Below are positions 1-9,418 of a stretch of DNA of 64,000 nt, in pieces. Source of the stretch: Treponema sp. OMZ 790 (GTDB taxonomy: Bacteria; Spirochaetota; Spirochaetia; Treponematales; Treponemataceae); the NCBI RefSeq assembly GCF_024181285.1, contig NZ_CP051201.1, positions 2,852,001 through 2,916,000 of the forward strand, read 5' to 3'. The translations under genes and the position numbers were made by a program. A model generated the notes under the pieces. That model saw only the letters and a list, made by a program, of their open reading frames with translations, did no database searches and was not told the DNA's origin. Each line of letters opens with the position of its first letter. Position 1 is the stretch's first letter.

Positions 1-3000
1 CCAATTTTCACAATATAAAAGTATCGTTAGGAAATCTTACTGTGCAAAATAATATAATTTTGCACAGCCTTACCAACAACGGTACTTTCAAGGCAGACAA
101 TACCGGTGTAACTACGGAATTCCGCAACGCAAATTCCCGAATAATAGGCTCAGGCACTGCAAAATTCTTTAATCTGACTATTCCCGACCAAGGCGGACTG
201 ACAGTCGGACAGAATATAGAAATAAAGGGCATTCTTAATAACGGAGAAAACTTTACTTCTACCGGAAACACCGTAACTTTTACCGGAACACCTTCCAGAA
301 TAACCAACAGCGAATCTACAAATTTTGGTCATCTGGTTATAAAAAACGGCTGTACTCTGGATATTGGTTCTAAAACTATAAATATAAACGGAAACTTTAC
401 CAACAACGGTAATTTTAATGCAGGACAAGACAGTAAAGTAACCTTTACCGGCAGCAACTCTCAAATAAGCGGAAACGGAGCGATAAATTTTCACAACCTG
501 ACCATTGCGAGCGGTACATTGACGATTGGGAAAGCTATAACCGTAAACGGAGCTTTCACAAATAACGGCACCTTTAACGCCGGAACTCATACGGTCACCC
601 TTGATCCTCCGGCAAACGGGACCGTAACAATTACGGGTACAGGCACCGCAGTCGACACAAAATTCCATAAACTGGAACTTACAAGCGGCGGTGGGAAGAC
701 TCTGAAGGTAAACGGAAAAATTTCCGTAAGCGGGGACTTAATCTTGCAAGGGTCCAGCACCGCTGACAATCAATTGCTCACAATTGAAGGTGAGGGCAGC
801 GCGGCAACCCCTAATTCTGCTATTTGTATTAATAACGATAAATCCGGAGGTCAATGGCTTAAGGTCAAAACAAATATTCCAATTGGATCCGTAGATTCGT
901 CAACATATAAATATACAACAACACTCAGTAGACCTGAGGGAACAGGACAAGAACTCGCTCAGGGCAAACCCGAAAACTGGGTCTTTAGTTCACCTGCCGC
1001 ACTAACTTGGACAGGAAATAGCAGCAATGATTGGAATACATTCGCAAATTGGGCACCGACACCGGCAGCCGCTCCGACACCAACAACAAATGTTATAATA
1101 CCGCAAGGGTGTACTAATTATCCTCAATTAACAACTGATGTTCAAGCTAAACAAGTTAAGGTTGAAGCAAATGCAAAATTATATTTAAATGAGTATATGA
1201 TTACAGCCGGTATGGCGGGCTTACCGCCTATGCCGATAACAACGGGCTTAAATAATCATGGTACAGTTTATCTGCATGGAACAGATGCACAAAAAACCTG
1301 GCTTAATCAGCCCGGTGGAGGCGTTCGCCCTGACTTTAACCATATAGCCGGTTCCACTATAGTTTATCAAAATGTAACCGCTGCAAATGCAGAAATTGAT
1401 AAAGGCCCTTATCAAAATTTAACCTTTGAATCAGGTGTACCCGATACAATAAAAGCAGCCTTTCTTAAAGTCAACGAAACATTAACTATTGAAAAATCAA
1501 TAACCATCGATACATCAACATCAAACGGAGATCAAACTTACAGAGGAGAAATAAAAGCCGGTACAAATAATATTACTTTTCTTACTAGCACAAGTGCGAC
1601 AATAACCACCAGCAGCCATATTAAAGCAGGAAACATTACTGTTACTGCCGCCACATGGAACTCTTCAGGTAATAATACTTCAATGGGAAGCATTACCGTA
1701 ACCGGAAATTGGTCGTCTACAAGCGGCTTTGCTAAAGCCGCAAACGAAATTACCGTAAGTGGAGGCAATTGGAGCTTTAGAGGCGATATTACCGCAACAA
1801 GCGGTAAAATTGAGGTAAGAGGAGACTGGACATGGAATCCCGATATAAACACCAGAACTGTTACCGCCGGACAAAGCATAGAAGCAAATAAGTGGACATC
1901 TATAGGCGGAACTATAACTGCCGGAACAGATATTAAAGTTACAGGGGTTTGGAATTCAGGAAACTCTGACATTACAGGTAGAAATATAACTTCAGGCGGG
2001 TCTAAATGGACTTCTTGGGGCGGGATTACCGCAACCGGCAATATCGATATCGCAAACGAATTAGCCTTTACGGGGGGAATTATAACCGTGGAAGGTAATC
2101 TTACGGCAAAAAAACTGAATGCATCCTCTACCGCAGCAGATCGGGGCTTAATTATCTTTAACGGAAGCGGAACTCAAAAACTTTCAGGCAAAAACAACAA
2201 CAATATAGAAGGCGGCAGTATACAAAATTTACAAATAAATTCGAGCTCGAGTTTACAGCTTGAATCGGATATAACGATTACCGTCGGTCTGAATAATCAA
2301 GGAGTATTAGATGCCGCAGCAAAAAGCAAAACGGTCACTTTAAACCATAAGGCGAATGAGGTCAAAATCTCAGGAACTTCTGATGCCCCTAATACAAAAT
2401 TCCACAAGTTGGAATGTACCGGTGCAGGCGGAAAAACTCTTACTATTGAAAATAAAATCAGCGTTGCAAACTATTTAACCCTCTCCGGTGCAATCGGTAA
2501 TCTATTAACGATAGATGGTTCTAATAATGCACAAATTCATCTTACCAATGACCATGGTTTAACTTCAGGTAATGCTAAAGGAAACTACTTAAAAATTTAT
2601 ACTGGTAATGTGAAAATTCAACCGCAAGGTAAATACTATGTCGTAAAAGACAGTAAAGATGATGCGGGCACAACGATTAGTAAAAACGGTTGGATTTTTT
2701 TAAAGCCGGCCCTTAACATGGTAAATTCCTTTGCAAAACCGAATGATGACAGTATCTACCTTTTGTTTAACAATAATAGTTTGTCTTCAGAAGAATTTCA
2801 TGGCATGGGAGATTTAAACACTGATGCTTTAAAAATTACAGGGGGCGGAACTGCTTATACTTCAAATTTGCAAAATGTCCTAGATGTAACAGGGGTTTCA
2901 AGTGTACCTTCAGGACATTCCTTATGGAAAATTAAGCTTGACGGAACTCAAAAATTAAATCCGGATGATATTCTTAAACCTTCCTGCCAGGTAACTTTAA

Positions 3001-3773
3001 ATTACTTCGGTACAAATAAAACAAAAAATCATATTTCCGATATAGGTATCGATATAGTAAAATCTTTGACGGCTTCCAACTCGATAGTTTTGCGTGATTT
3101 TAATGCCGATACTGAAGACCCGTCCTTACCGACTCTCGATGTTCGAGTTCTTACCGAAAAAATACCTGCTTCTTCAAATGTTAAGCTGCATTTTATCTCA
3201 AAAGATTCGGCACAACATCAATTTTGGCATCCTGATTCTATTACACCTAATCCGGCGATAACTTCTTTTGGCATACCTCAATCGGGCACAAATTCCTATT
3301 CTCCTTCATTGGACGGTAACCGTATGACCTTTATTATTCCGGCAACAGACCCTTACTTAAAAGAAAATAAGATAGGTCAGTTTATGTATGTCTATAATGG
3401 CTGGCTTCCTTGCGCACGCTTAAAAGACTCAAACGATATTCTTTCTTTTGATGTTTGGAACTTTAAGATTGTAGGAGTTAGGCAGCAAAGGGGAGGTGTC
3501 TCAATTTTTGACAATGTTATAAACCCGTACAAAAATCAGACGACAACGGTCGGTGCCCACTTAAAAAAGCCGGGAATGCTCACAATACAGGTTATGACCT
3601 TGGACGGAAATATAGTACGTACTTTGACCCGCTCTCATCACAATTCGGGAGACCACTTTTATGTGTGGGACGGCAGAAACAGCGGCGGTAATCCTGTTGC
3701 AAGCGGTATGTATTTTGTTAGAATCGCAGGCCCCGAAATTGATGAAGTACGCAAAGTTCTTGTAATCAAATAA
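1..3773 (+). CDS. Large repetitive exported/surface protein with FlgD-like C-terminal domain (5' end outside window)
   Basis: The frame is open to the first base, so the start lies upstream; the GTG at 42 is just an internal Val codon. The visible part is over 1,250 residues, rich in Thr, Asn, Gly and Ser. Repeats of roughly 50-60 residues recur, with phrases such as FTNNGTFNAG and TKFHKLE..GGKTL appearing more than once, which suggests a long beta-solenoid or beta-repeat stalk. The last ~80 residues resemble a FlgD Ig-like fold (YVWDGRNSGGNPVASGMYFV, then a basic end), the type found at the C-terminus of many secreted bacterial proteins. No catalytic motif is visible. Function is unknown; a surface or adhesin-like role is an inference from composition and repeats. 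The signal peptide cannot be seen. Confidence 0.75.
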   Translation, partial: NFHNIKVSLGNLTVQNNIILHSLTNNGTFKADNTGVTTEFRNANSRIIGSGTAKFFNLTIPDQGGLTVGQNIEIKGILNNGENFTSTGNTVTFTGTPSRITNSESTNFGHLVIKNGCTLDIGSKTININGNFTNNGNFNAGQDSKVTFTGSNSQISGNGAINFHNLTIASGTLTIGKAITVNGAFTNNGTFNAGTHTVTLDPPANGTVTITGTGTAVDTKFHKLELTSGGGKTLKVNGKISVSGDLILQGSSTADNQLLTIEGEGSAATPNSAICINNDKSGGQWLKVKTNIPIGSVDSSTYKYTTTLSRPEGTGQELAQGKPENWVFSSPAALTWTGNSSNDWNTFANWAPTPAAAPTPTTNVIIPQGCTNYPQLTTDVQAKQVKVEANAKLYLNEYMITAGMAGLPPMPITTGLNNHGTVYLHGTDAQKTWLNQPGGGVRPDFNHIAGSTIVYQNVTAANAEIDKGPYQNLTFESGVPDTIKAAFLKVNETLTIEKSITIDTSTSNGDQTYRGEIKAGTNNITFLTSTSATITTSSHIKAGNITVTAATWNSSGNNTSMGSITVTGNWSSTSGFAKAANEITVSGGNWSFRGDITATSGKIEVRGDWTWNPDINTRTVTAGQSIEANKWTSIGGTITAGTDIKVTGVWNSGNSDITGRNITSGGSKWTSWGGITATGNIDIANELAFTGGIITVEGNLTAKKLNASSTAADRGLIIFNGSGTQKLSGKNNNNIEGGSIQNLQINSSSSLQLESDITITVGLNNQGVLDAAAKSKTVTLNHKANEVKISGTSDAPNTKFHKLECTGAGGKTLTIENKISVANYLTLSGAIGNLLTIDGSNNAQIHLTNDHGLTSGNAKGNYLKIYTGNVKIQPQGKYYVVKDSKDDAGTTISKNGWIFLKPALNMVNSFAKPNDDSIYLLFNNNSLSSEEFHGMGDLNTDALKITGGGTAYTSNLQNVLDVTGVSSVPSGHSLWKIKLDGTQKLNPDDILKPSCQVTLNYFGTNKTKNHISDIGIDIVKSLTASNSIVLRDFNADTEDPSLPTLDVRVLTEKIPASSNVKLHFISKDSAQHQFWHPDSITPNPAITSFGIPQSGTNSYSPSLDGNRMTFIIPATDPYLKENKIGQFMYVYNGWLPCARLKDSNDILSFDVWNFKIVGVRQQRGGVSIFDNVINPYKNQTTTVGAHLKKPGMLTIQVMTLDGNIVRTLTRSHHNSGDHFYVWDGRNSGGNPVASGMYFVRIAGPEIDEVRKVLVIK

Positions 3774-3815
3774 AAAAGGCTCAAAAACGGCAGTTTAGGC
3801 TGCCGTTTTTGAGCC
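3772..3815. terminator. Intrinsic terminator, probably bidirectional
   Basis: A perfect 16-bp stem, GGCTCAAAAACGGCAG (3778-3793) paired with 3800-3815, has a 6-base loop. Read on the minus strand it is followed by a run of T (complement of 3772-3777), so it best terminates the flavodoxin operon. It also lies just after the stop of the plus-strand gene. Confidence 0.8.
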
Positions 3816-3867
3816 CTAAAAAACAAAAATAGTTTTTAAACTTTTTTAATTAAAAAACAATCAGGAT

Positions 3868-4305
3868 TTATTTCGAAAATCTCTCACCGAATTCTTTGCA
3901 CTTGTCCTTTCCTGCGGCAGTGGGTGCATCATAGATAATCAACCCTTCTTCAAACAAGTCGGCTCCTTTCTCCTTAGATCTGGCTTCCCAGTTTCTCATC
4001 CATTCACCGCCCGATCCGTCACCGGCCCACTCATATGAACCGAACAAGGCAATCTTTTTACCGGACAATTTTCCTTCAATTGAAGCAAAGAAAGGTTCAA
4101 ATTCATCCGGTTCAAGCTCTTCAGCTCCCATTGCGGGGCATCCGAAAGCAATCTTGTCGTAATCGTCAATACTTTTTGATCCGAATTCCGAAACGGTAAA
4201 AAGAGAAGCATCTGCTCCGCCGGCTTTTAAGCCTTCAAGAACGGACTCTGCCATCGACTGAGTATTTCCCGTTCCGCTCCAATAAATAACAGCAATTTTT
4301 GCCAT
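3868..4305 (-). CDS. Flavodoxin
   Basis: A small FMN electron-transfer protein of 145 residues ([11 protein letters not shown]...). The phosphate-binding loop SGTGNT near residue 10 is the classic flavodoxin signature, and the later [11 protein letters not shown] and [10 protein letters not shown] segments match the FMN isoalloxazine loops. The length is normal for a short-chain flavodoxin. The ATG at 4305 is preferred over the longer frame to 4338 because GGAGG lies 6-7 bases upstream. It follows the DUF3793-like gene by 36 bases on the same strand, so the two are likely co-transcribed, and it ends before a strong terminator. It probably replaces ferredoxin as a low-potential carrier under iron limitation (family knowledge, not shown here). 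Confidence 0.93.
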   Translation of the reverse strand: MAKIAVIYWSGTGNTQSMAESVLEGLKAGGADASLFTVSEFGSKSIDDYDKIAFGCPAMGAEELEPDEFEPFFASIEGKLSGKKIALFGSYEWAGDGSGGEWMRNWEARSKEKGADLFEEGLIIYDAPTAAGKDKCKEFGERFSK

Positions 4306-4341
4306 AAAAAACCTCCAATGGTTAAAAAAATTAATCAAAGG

Positions 4342-4926
4342 TTAAGCGCTTAACAAATCGTAAAGTCTTAATCCTTTTTCTATCTGCAAAGCAAAATGCT
4401 TTTTGCATTCATTATATTGGTCAAATATTTCGGCCGCTTTTTCGGCTTCCGAATAAACCTTCCAATAGCCCGAAAAAATACACCCCTCGCCATTTCGTCT
4501 GTAATATTCCAAAACATCATATACGGGATATCCCAAAAAAAGCCCTATTTCATGCGGAAAAGTGCAACATCTTTTACAATGCCTGTCAGCCTGCGAGCTG
4601 TGCATTCTGGATGCCAAAAGGTCAAGCATATCCTCCAAACTCATCCCGGGCTCATAGCCGAACATCAAAAGAGCCGATTTTACTTTTTCATTCCGAATCA
4701 AAGTTTCCAGACTATCTTTTTTGTACAAAAGAATCTGTACGCCTCTTTCACAAGCACACAAAACTTTAAGATAGAAGCCCTTTGATTCAAGCAAATCATT
4801 ATCAAGCAAAAAAAATTGCTTAAAATCTTCTACCGATACGGACATCAAATTTGAGGGTTTAATCCCTGCCAAACAAGGGGCACAAGAATAAGCTAAATTG
4901 TATTCGATGTTAGCAATATTCAACAT
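4342..4926 (-). CDS. DUF3793-like protein
   Basis: A 194-residue cytoplasmic protein with no signal peptide or membrane segment. The sequence (..YNLAYSCAPCLAGIKPSNL.. near the start; ..CTFPHEIGLFLGYPVYDV.. in the second half) fits the DUF3793 family as I recall it. That family is often found beside flavodoxin genes in Firmicutes and spirochaetes. Several cysteines are present (CAPC, CACERG, CKRCC), which would suit a metal- or haem-related role, but the function is not established. It is the first gene of a two-gene unit with flavodoxin. A TTGACT-N18-TAAATA promoter lies directly upstream, placing the predicted transcript start almost on the start codon. Confidence 0.7.
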   Translation of the reverse strand: MLNIANIEYNLAYSCAPCLAGIKPSNLMSVSVEDFKQFFLLDNDLLESKGFYLKVLCACERGVQILLYKKDSLETLIRNEKVKSALLMFGYEPGMSLEDMLDLLASRMHSSQADRHCKRCCTFPHEIGLFLGYPVYDVLEYYRRNGEGCIFSGYWKVYSEAEKAAEIFDQYNECKKHFALQIEKGLRLYDLLSA

Positions 4927-4931
4927 GCCCC

Positions 4932-4961
4932 TATTTAAGCATAGATTACAAATAAAGTCAA
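4932..4961 (-). promoter_or_regulatory. Promoter of the DUF3793-flavodoxin unit
   Basis: On the minus strand TTGACT (4961-4956), an 18-base spacer and TAAATA (4937-4932). The -10 ends only 5 bases before the ATG at 4926, so the mRNA would have almost no leader. Confidence 0.5.
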
Positions 4962-5030
4962 CTATTACTTACTAAATTTAATCAAAAAAAATTTTAAAAA
5001 AATACTTCCCGGCGCATGTCAATTCTCCTA

Positions 5031-5059
5031 TTGACAGCTTTTTTATTTTTTGGTAAGAT
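5031..5059 (+). promoter_or_regulatory. pyrBI promoter
   Basis: TTGACA (5031-5036), exactly 17 bases, TAAGAT (5054-5059). This near-consensus sigma-70 promoter starts a leader of about 155 bases before the pyrBI start codon. Confidence 0.75.
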
Positions 5060-5105
5060 TACTTTTAATGAATGCAGTTAAGCTGTATTTTCATGGGGGT
5101 GCGAG

Positions 5106-5162
5106 ATGATTTATTCTGGAATTAATATAAGCTGCGATTTTTGCATTCCTCTTTTATTTTGA
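5106..5162 (+). CDS. Putative pyrBI leader peptide (18 codons)
   Basis: ATG at 5106 is preceded by a GGGGGTGCGAG ribosome-binding site. The reading frame MIYSGINISCDFCIPLLF ends with TGA at 5160-5162. The second half of the ORF is T-rich on the coding strand (gatttttgcattcctctttt), so the RNA contains U tracts. The stop lies one base before the attenuator hairpin at 5164. This layout matches the E. coli pyrBI leader. There, low UTP makes RNA polymerase pause in the U-rich tract, the translating ribosome catches up, and its presence blocks the terminator. That mechanism is inferred here from layout only. Confidence 0.55.
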   Translation: MIYSGINISCDFCIPLLF

Positions 5163-5163
5163 G

Positions 5164-5193
5164 AACATCGGTTTTTCCGATGTTTTTTTTTGC
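5164..5193 (+). terminator. pyrBI attenuator (leader terminator)
   Basis: AACATCGG (5164-5171) pairs with CCGATGTT (5177-5184) around a T-rich loop, followed by a run of T. It sits between the promoter and the pyrBI start codon, immediately after the leader ORF stop, so it can act as a regulated terminator. Confidence 0.75.
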
Positions 5194-5219
5194 ATTTTTG
5201 TTTTTGACAGGAGTTTTAA

Positions 5220-6830
5220 ATGGAAAACAAATTTATGGGCAGGTCGCTGACGGTAATCGATGATTTATCAATCGATGAAAGGAAGTATCTTTTTGAAAAG
5301 ACAAGAGATCTAAAAAAAGCCATTCAAGAAGATGACCGGAAAGTGATGGATGAATTTAGGATTAATGATAAAGACTTCGGTATATATGAAGTCTTTTTGG
5401 AATCCAGCACCCGTACAAAGGAATCGTTTAGGAATGCAGCAAAATTTCATCAGGTAAAATTGAGCGATCTTGCCGTAGAATCCTCTTCTTTTAATAAGGG
5501 GGAAAGCTATGCGGATACCTTTAATACCCTTGCCGGTTATCAAAACAGCATCTTCATTGTACGCAGCAAGGTAGAGGGAGTCTGCCGTTGGCTTGAAGAT
5601 GAGGCACAGACCTTTTATCAAAGAAACAACTTAAAGCGTAAACCTGCCTTTATAAATGCAGGCGACGGAAAACATGAACATCCGACTCAAGAGCTGCTTG
5701 ACGAATTTACCTTTATCGAAGATAACAACTGGTCATTTAAAAATATTCACATAGCCCTTGTTGGAGACTTATACCATGGCCGTACGGTTCACTCAAAAGC
5801 CGATGGTCTTAAAATTTTTAACTCGGTAAAGGTTGATCTGATAGCTCCTTCTGAACTTGCAATGCCTGAATATTACAAGGTAAGAATGAAAGAAAACGGG
5901 TTTACCGTAAGAGAATTTTCCTCAATAGAAGAATATCTTAAGCAATCCGATATTGCCCTCATCTGGTACTTTACCCGGCCGCAGCTTGAAAGGATGGGTG
6001 AACAGGTTCTAAAAAAACAAGATGAATTACGTCGTTCTATTACTTTCCGAAAGGAATTTATCGAAAAACTTCCCGAGAATACCTGCTTTTATCATCCTTT
6101 GCCCAGACATCGGGTTCATCCGACGATTCCTACCTTCTTGGATACGACTTCTCTTAACGGCTGGGAAAGGCAGTCCATAAACGGAATGTATGTCAGAATG
6201 GTTCTTCTTTCGATGATAGCAGGCAAGATAGGTTCCGATTATAAGGGGCCTGAGTCTAAACCATGTTCATCTTTTGAGGATGAAGATTATATAGTAGAAG
6301 TTCCGGTAGGAGGCTCTGCAGGCGGCAGCAAGGTAGAAACCTTTTCTGAAGGAGTCCGTCCGATACAAAACGGAATAGTCATTGATCATATTTGCCGAGG
6401 AGACAGTCCTTCGGTAATAAGGCACCATATGTCCAAGATAATAAACGTTATGGGCCTTGAAGAAGGAAGGGGAGGCGAGTGGGTATCGACTTCCACAAAG
6501 GATAAGGGGATTTTTAAGGGCATTATTTTCCGTCCGGGTGAATATAAATTTTCGAGAGCCGATTTAAAGCGGCTTTCGGCTGTTGCTTCAAGCTGTACCC
6601 TTAATCTTATAAAAGACGGAAAAATTCAAGCAAAATACCGGACTCATCTGCCGCCGCGTATTTACAACTTTGAAGACTTGATTTGCAAAAACGAAGCCTG
6701 CGTCTCTCATCCGGCCCAGTCCGAAGGTGTTCCGGCTATTTTTCACCGCACCATCGACAATAGATATGCCTGCCAGTATTGCGGCACAATTCATACCTTC
6801 AAAGAAATTTGGGGTGAAAAAAAGAACTAG
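5220..6830 (+). CDS. pyrB: Aspartate carbamoyltransferase, fused catalytic-regulatory chain (PyrB-PyrI)
   Basis: This enzyme condenses carbamoyl phosphate and aspartate in the first committed step of pyrimidine synthesis. Residues 1 to about 345 are the PyrB catalytic chain, with the carbamoyl-phosphate motif SSTRT at 62-66, HPTQ at 154-157 and HPLPR near 290. From about 360 the protein continues as a PyrI-like regulatory chain, with an allosteric region (VRPIQNGIVIDHI) and a zinc site formed by C489, C494, C518 and C521 (C-x4-C, C-x2-C). At 536 residues it is a catalytic-regulatory fusion instead of the two separate chains of enteric bacteria. ATG 5220 follows a GACAGGAG ribosome-binding site. 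Expression is probably set by the leader attenuator upstream. Confidence 0.95.
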   Translation: MENKFMGRSLTVIDDLSIDERKYLFEKTRDLKKAIQEDDRKVMDEFRINDKDFGIYEVFLESSTRTKESFRNAAKFHQVKLSDLAVESSSFNKGESYADTFNTLAGYQNSIFIVRSKVEGVCRWLEDEAQTFYQRNNLKRKPAFINAGDGKHEHPTQELLDEFTFIEDNNWSFKNIHIALVGDLYHGRTVHSKADGLKIFNSVKVDLIAPSELAMPEYYKVRMKENGFTVREFSSIEEYLKQSDIALIWYFTRPQLERMGEQVLKKQDELRRSITFRKEFIEKLPENTCFYHPLPRHRVHPTIPTFLDTTSLNGWERQSINGMYVRMVLLSMIAGKIGSDYKGPESKPCSSFEDEDYIVEVPVGGSAGGSKVETFSEGVRPIQNGIVIDHICRGDSPSVIRHHMSKIINVMGLEEGRGGEWVSTSTKDKGIFKGIIFRPGEYKFSRADLKRLSAVASSCTLNLIKDGKIQAKYRTHLPPRIYNFEDLICKNEACVSHPAQSEGVPAIFHRTIDNRYACQYCGTIHTFKEIWGEKKN

Positions 6831-9232
6831 AACCTATATCCGTTCCTATCAGTATGAGGATTTATAGCCTCTCTGATAGGAATAGGTTTTTGGAATGCAA
6901 ATCCTTGTCCGTAATCAATACCTATGTCCTTTAAAATTGCGACAATCTCATCTGTTTCTGCATATTCTCCTATCGTATAAAGACCAAGATGATAGCACAT
7001 ATCCCTCATGGTTTTGACCATCGAAAAATCCACATAATCTTTATCTATCGACTTTATAAATGAGCCGTCAATTTTTATGTAATCTATCGGAAGGGTCTTT
7101 AAATACGGGAAAGAAGAAAATCCTTTTCCAAAATCATCTAATGCAAAAGAAAATCCCTGTTTTCTTAACTCGGTAACAAATTGAGAGGTCGCTTCCAAAT
7201 TTCGGACTGCGCAGCTTTCCGTAATTTCAAAACAAAAATTGTGAGCCGGCACATTGAAGGTTTTGCGGGTTTCTGCTATGAATTCTACAAGGTCGTTGGA
7301 AAAAAACGACTCGGCCGAGATATTGATCGAAAACATAACTTTTTGATCCAGATATCCCATCGCCGATGCTTCGGCAAAAAAGGCAAATGTTTTCCGTATA
7401 ACCCATTTGTCTATTTCGTATATAAGGTTATACCTTTCGGCTATCGGAATAAAAATATCGGGCATTATAACGTGATCATCATCGGTTTTAAGTCTTATCA
7501 AAATTTCATACTTAGGACTGTGAAAAATGCCGTTTAAAGGAACAATTGCCTGTGTGTACAATTCAAACTTTTCTTCTTTAAGAGCTTTTTGGATTGTATT
7601 TAACCAGAACGAAATATTGCCGCCCGAAAAGCCTGCTATTCCTGAAACAGTTGACAATTCATATCTGTTCCCTCCGTTTCTAAACGCAAGCGAACATGCA
7701 TCATACACGTTTGAGATTACGTCCTGTGCGTTTTGAGGTATTTTGGGAATGTTTACAATACCGATACTGATACAAATAGTAAGTTTTTTTTCGTTCCAAA
7801 TAAAGGATTCATTATTGATTTTATTTATGAGTGTTTCTGTAAAGCTGCACACCTGCTCTTCGTTTCCGCGATAAAAAATTGCAAATTCGTCTCCGATAAC
7901 ATGCATAAAGTTGTCTTCGGGTATGCCGGTTTCGTTTATGTGGTTTAAAATTACGGAATATACGTGCTTTATAAGGTCATTGCCTGCATAATATCCCCAA
8001 AGCTGGTTTATAGTTTTAAATTTATCTATGTCCAAATACAAAAGATATGCCTTGTTGTTATCGTCTATTTCAAGAATGGTATTATCTATTTTTTGGGTTA
8101 AGGTAAGGGAATTTAAGCTGAAATTTACATCCCCTATGGGCAGAGTTTTTGCATGTTCAACTACTGCATTGAAGCTCATTGCAATTCTTGCTAATTCATG
8201 ATTTTGCCGTTCTAAAAAATCGAATTTAACAAGCTCATTGTTTTTTGCTGCCTTTTCCAGACGGTTTGTTATAGTTTCAATAGGCGAGGCTAATTTTTTT
8301 CCGATTATGAGAGATAAAATACCTACAAACACAACAAGAGTACAGGCAAATAGAATAGTTCTGAATTTTAGGCCGTTTATGGGGTCATAAAAATCCGATG
8401 CAGGTATTGTAAACCCGACTGTCCAATTGGATACTTCAGATTGAGCAAAGTAAAAGAGCCTTTCCTTGCCGTCATAATCCTTGATTACAGGCAAGAGCCC
8501 GTTGTAACTGCCGTCGGATTTTAACTTGTCTATATGCTCTATAAAAATATCACCGCCTTCAATATCAGAAAGGTTTGTAGATTTATTAAGATTTAATCGG
8601 TATTCTTTATTGGGATGAGACAATATACGGTAATCTTTACATATTAAAAAAGAATAAGAATCTTCATTCTTTTTTAATTTTTCGATAAGAGATAGCAATT
8701 CTTCAATTCTTATTTCGCCTAAAAATATACCCGGAACGCCGTCTTTTGATGTAAACCGCTTTAAAACCGAAAATGCTACCGAATCGGGAAGAGAGCTTAT
8801 ACTGCGGTATGGATTGGTTATTACCGCTTTTTTTGTATCTTTTGCTGCCCTATACCAAGGTCTTTTTCTCGGATCAAAAGAATCGGACGGTTCCCAGTTT
8901 TGTCCGTTTGCAAAGACTCCTGTTTCATAAAATACGGCATAATCGGTGTCGGGATGCATCTTATTAAGATTTGCCAAAAATCCTGTACATCCCTTATAAT
9001 CCGTAATATTCATATAGGTTAAGGTTTCTATGCTTTGTTCAACGATAGTAATTTTTTCGATAAGCCACTCATCTATTTCTTGAGCAATAAGCTTAGCTTT
9101 TAGTTTGTTTTTATTGTTCAGATTGATCGAAAAAATATTTGCTGCATAAAAAAAGTTAAGGAATACAGAAATAATTATTAAGACACTAAATACTATTGCA
9201 TTTGAGAGAATAATCTTCTGTTTTAATCTCAT
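6827..9232 (-). CDS. Cache-GGDEF-EAL cyclic-di-GMP protein
   Basis: An 801-residue membrane sensor. The first membrane segment is at ~7-30, followed by a periplasmic Cache-type ligand domain to ~290 (RKRPWYRAAKD is typical of dCache). A second membrane segment (TILFACTLVVFVGILSLIIG) leads into a GGDEF domain (~385-540) and an EAL domain (~555-790). The GGDEF signature is changed to IGDEF, so cyclase activity is doubtful. The EAL domain keeps the metal/catalytic motifs in slightly changed form (EIL for EAL, NIS, ESC, DDFGKG), so a c-di-GMP phosphodiesterase is the likeliest role, perhaps with the GGDEF as a GTP sensor. Start 9232 has GAAGGAGGGAGGC upstream; the longer frame begins with TTG inside that site. 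It converges with pyrBI, overlapping by 4 bases. Confidence 0.88.
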   Translation of the reverse strand: MRLKQKIILSNAIVFSVLIIISVFLNFFYAANIFSINLNNKNKLKAKLIAQEIDEWLIEKITIVEQSIETLTYMNITDYKGCTGFLANLNKMHPDTDYAVFYETGVFANGQNWEPSDSFDPRKRPWYRAAKDTKKAVITNPYRSISSLPDSVAFSVLKRFTSKDGVPGIFLGEIRIEELLSLIEKLKKNEDSYSFLICKDYRILSHPNKEYRLNLNKSTNLSDIEGGDIFIEHIDKLKSDGSYNGLLPVIKDYDGKERLFYFAQSEVSNWTVGFTIPASDFYDPINGLKFRTILFACTLVVFVGILSLIIGKKLASPIETITNRLEKAAKNNELVKFDFLERQNHELARIAMSFNAVVEHAKTLPIGDVNFSLNSLTLTQKIDNTILEIDDNNKAYLLYLDIDKFKTINQLWGYYAGNDLIKHVYSVILNHINETGIPEDNFMHVIGDEFAIFYRGNEEQVCSFTETLINKINNESFIWNEKKLTICISIGIVNIPKIPQNAQDVISNVYDACSLAFRNGGNRYELSTVSGIAGFSGGNISFWLNTIQKALKEEKFELYTQAIVPLNGIFHSPKYEILIRLKTDDDHVIMPDIFIPIAERYNLIYEIDKWVIRKTFAFFAEASAMGYLDQKVMFSINISAESFFSNDLVEFIAETRKTFNVPAHNFCFEITESCAVRNLEATSQFVTELRKQGFSFALDDFGKGFSSFPYLKTLPIDYIKIDGSFIKSIDKDYVDFSMVKTMRDMCYHLGLYTIGEYAETDEIVAILKDIGIDYGQGFAFQKPIPIREAINPHTDRNGYRF

Positions 9233-9418
9233 GCCTCCCTCCTTCAAATGGATGCGAAAATTTATGTTCAGAATTATTTTACAAATATTGACAGTAAAGT
9301 AAAGATATTAAATGATACCGTTTTGATTTAAAATAAAAATACTGCTTTATCCTTATTTAAGGTATAACTAAGGTATCGTATAAAAGTTACTTATTGCCTT
9401 AAATTGCTTTAATTTGTC

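Noticed and set aside
1538..2041. 167-codon minus-strand frame inside the large repetitive protein
   Set aside because: Shadow of Thr/Gly/Asn-rich repeat codons; the plus-strand frame is continuous across it with clear repeats.
3..3773. Type IX secretion signal on the large repetitive protein
   Set aside because: The C-terminus resembles FlgD-like Ig domains also seen in T9SS cargo, but spirochaetes are not known to have T9SS and no such gene is in the window.
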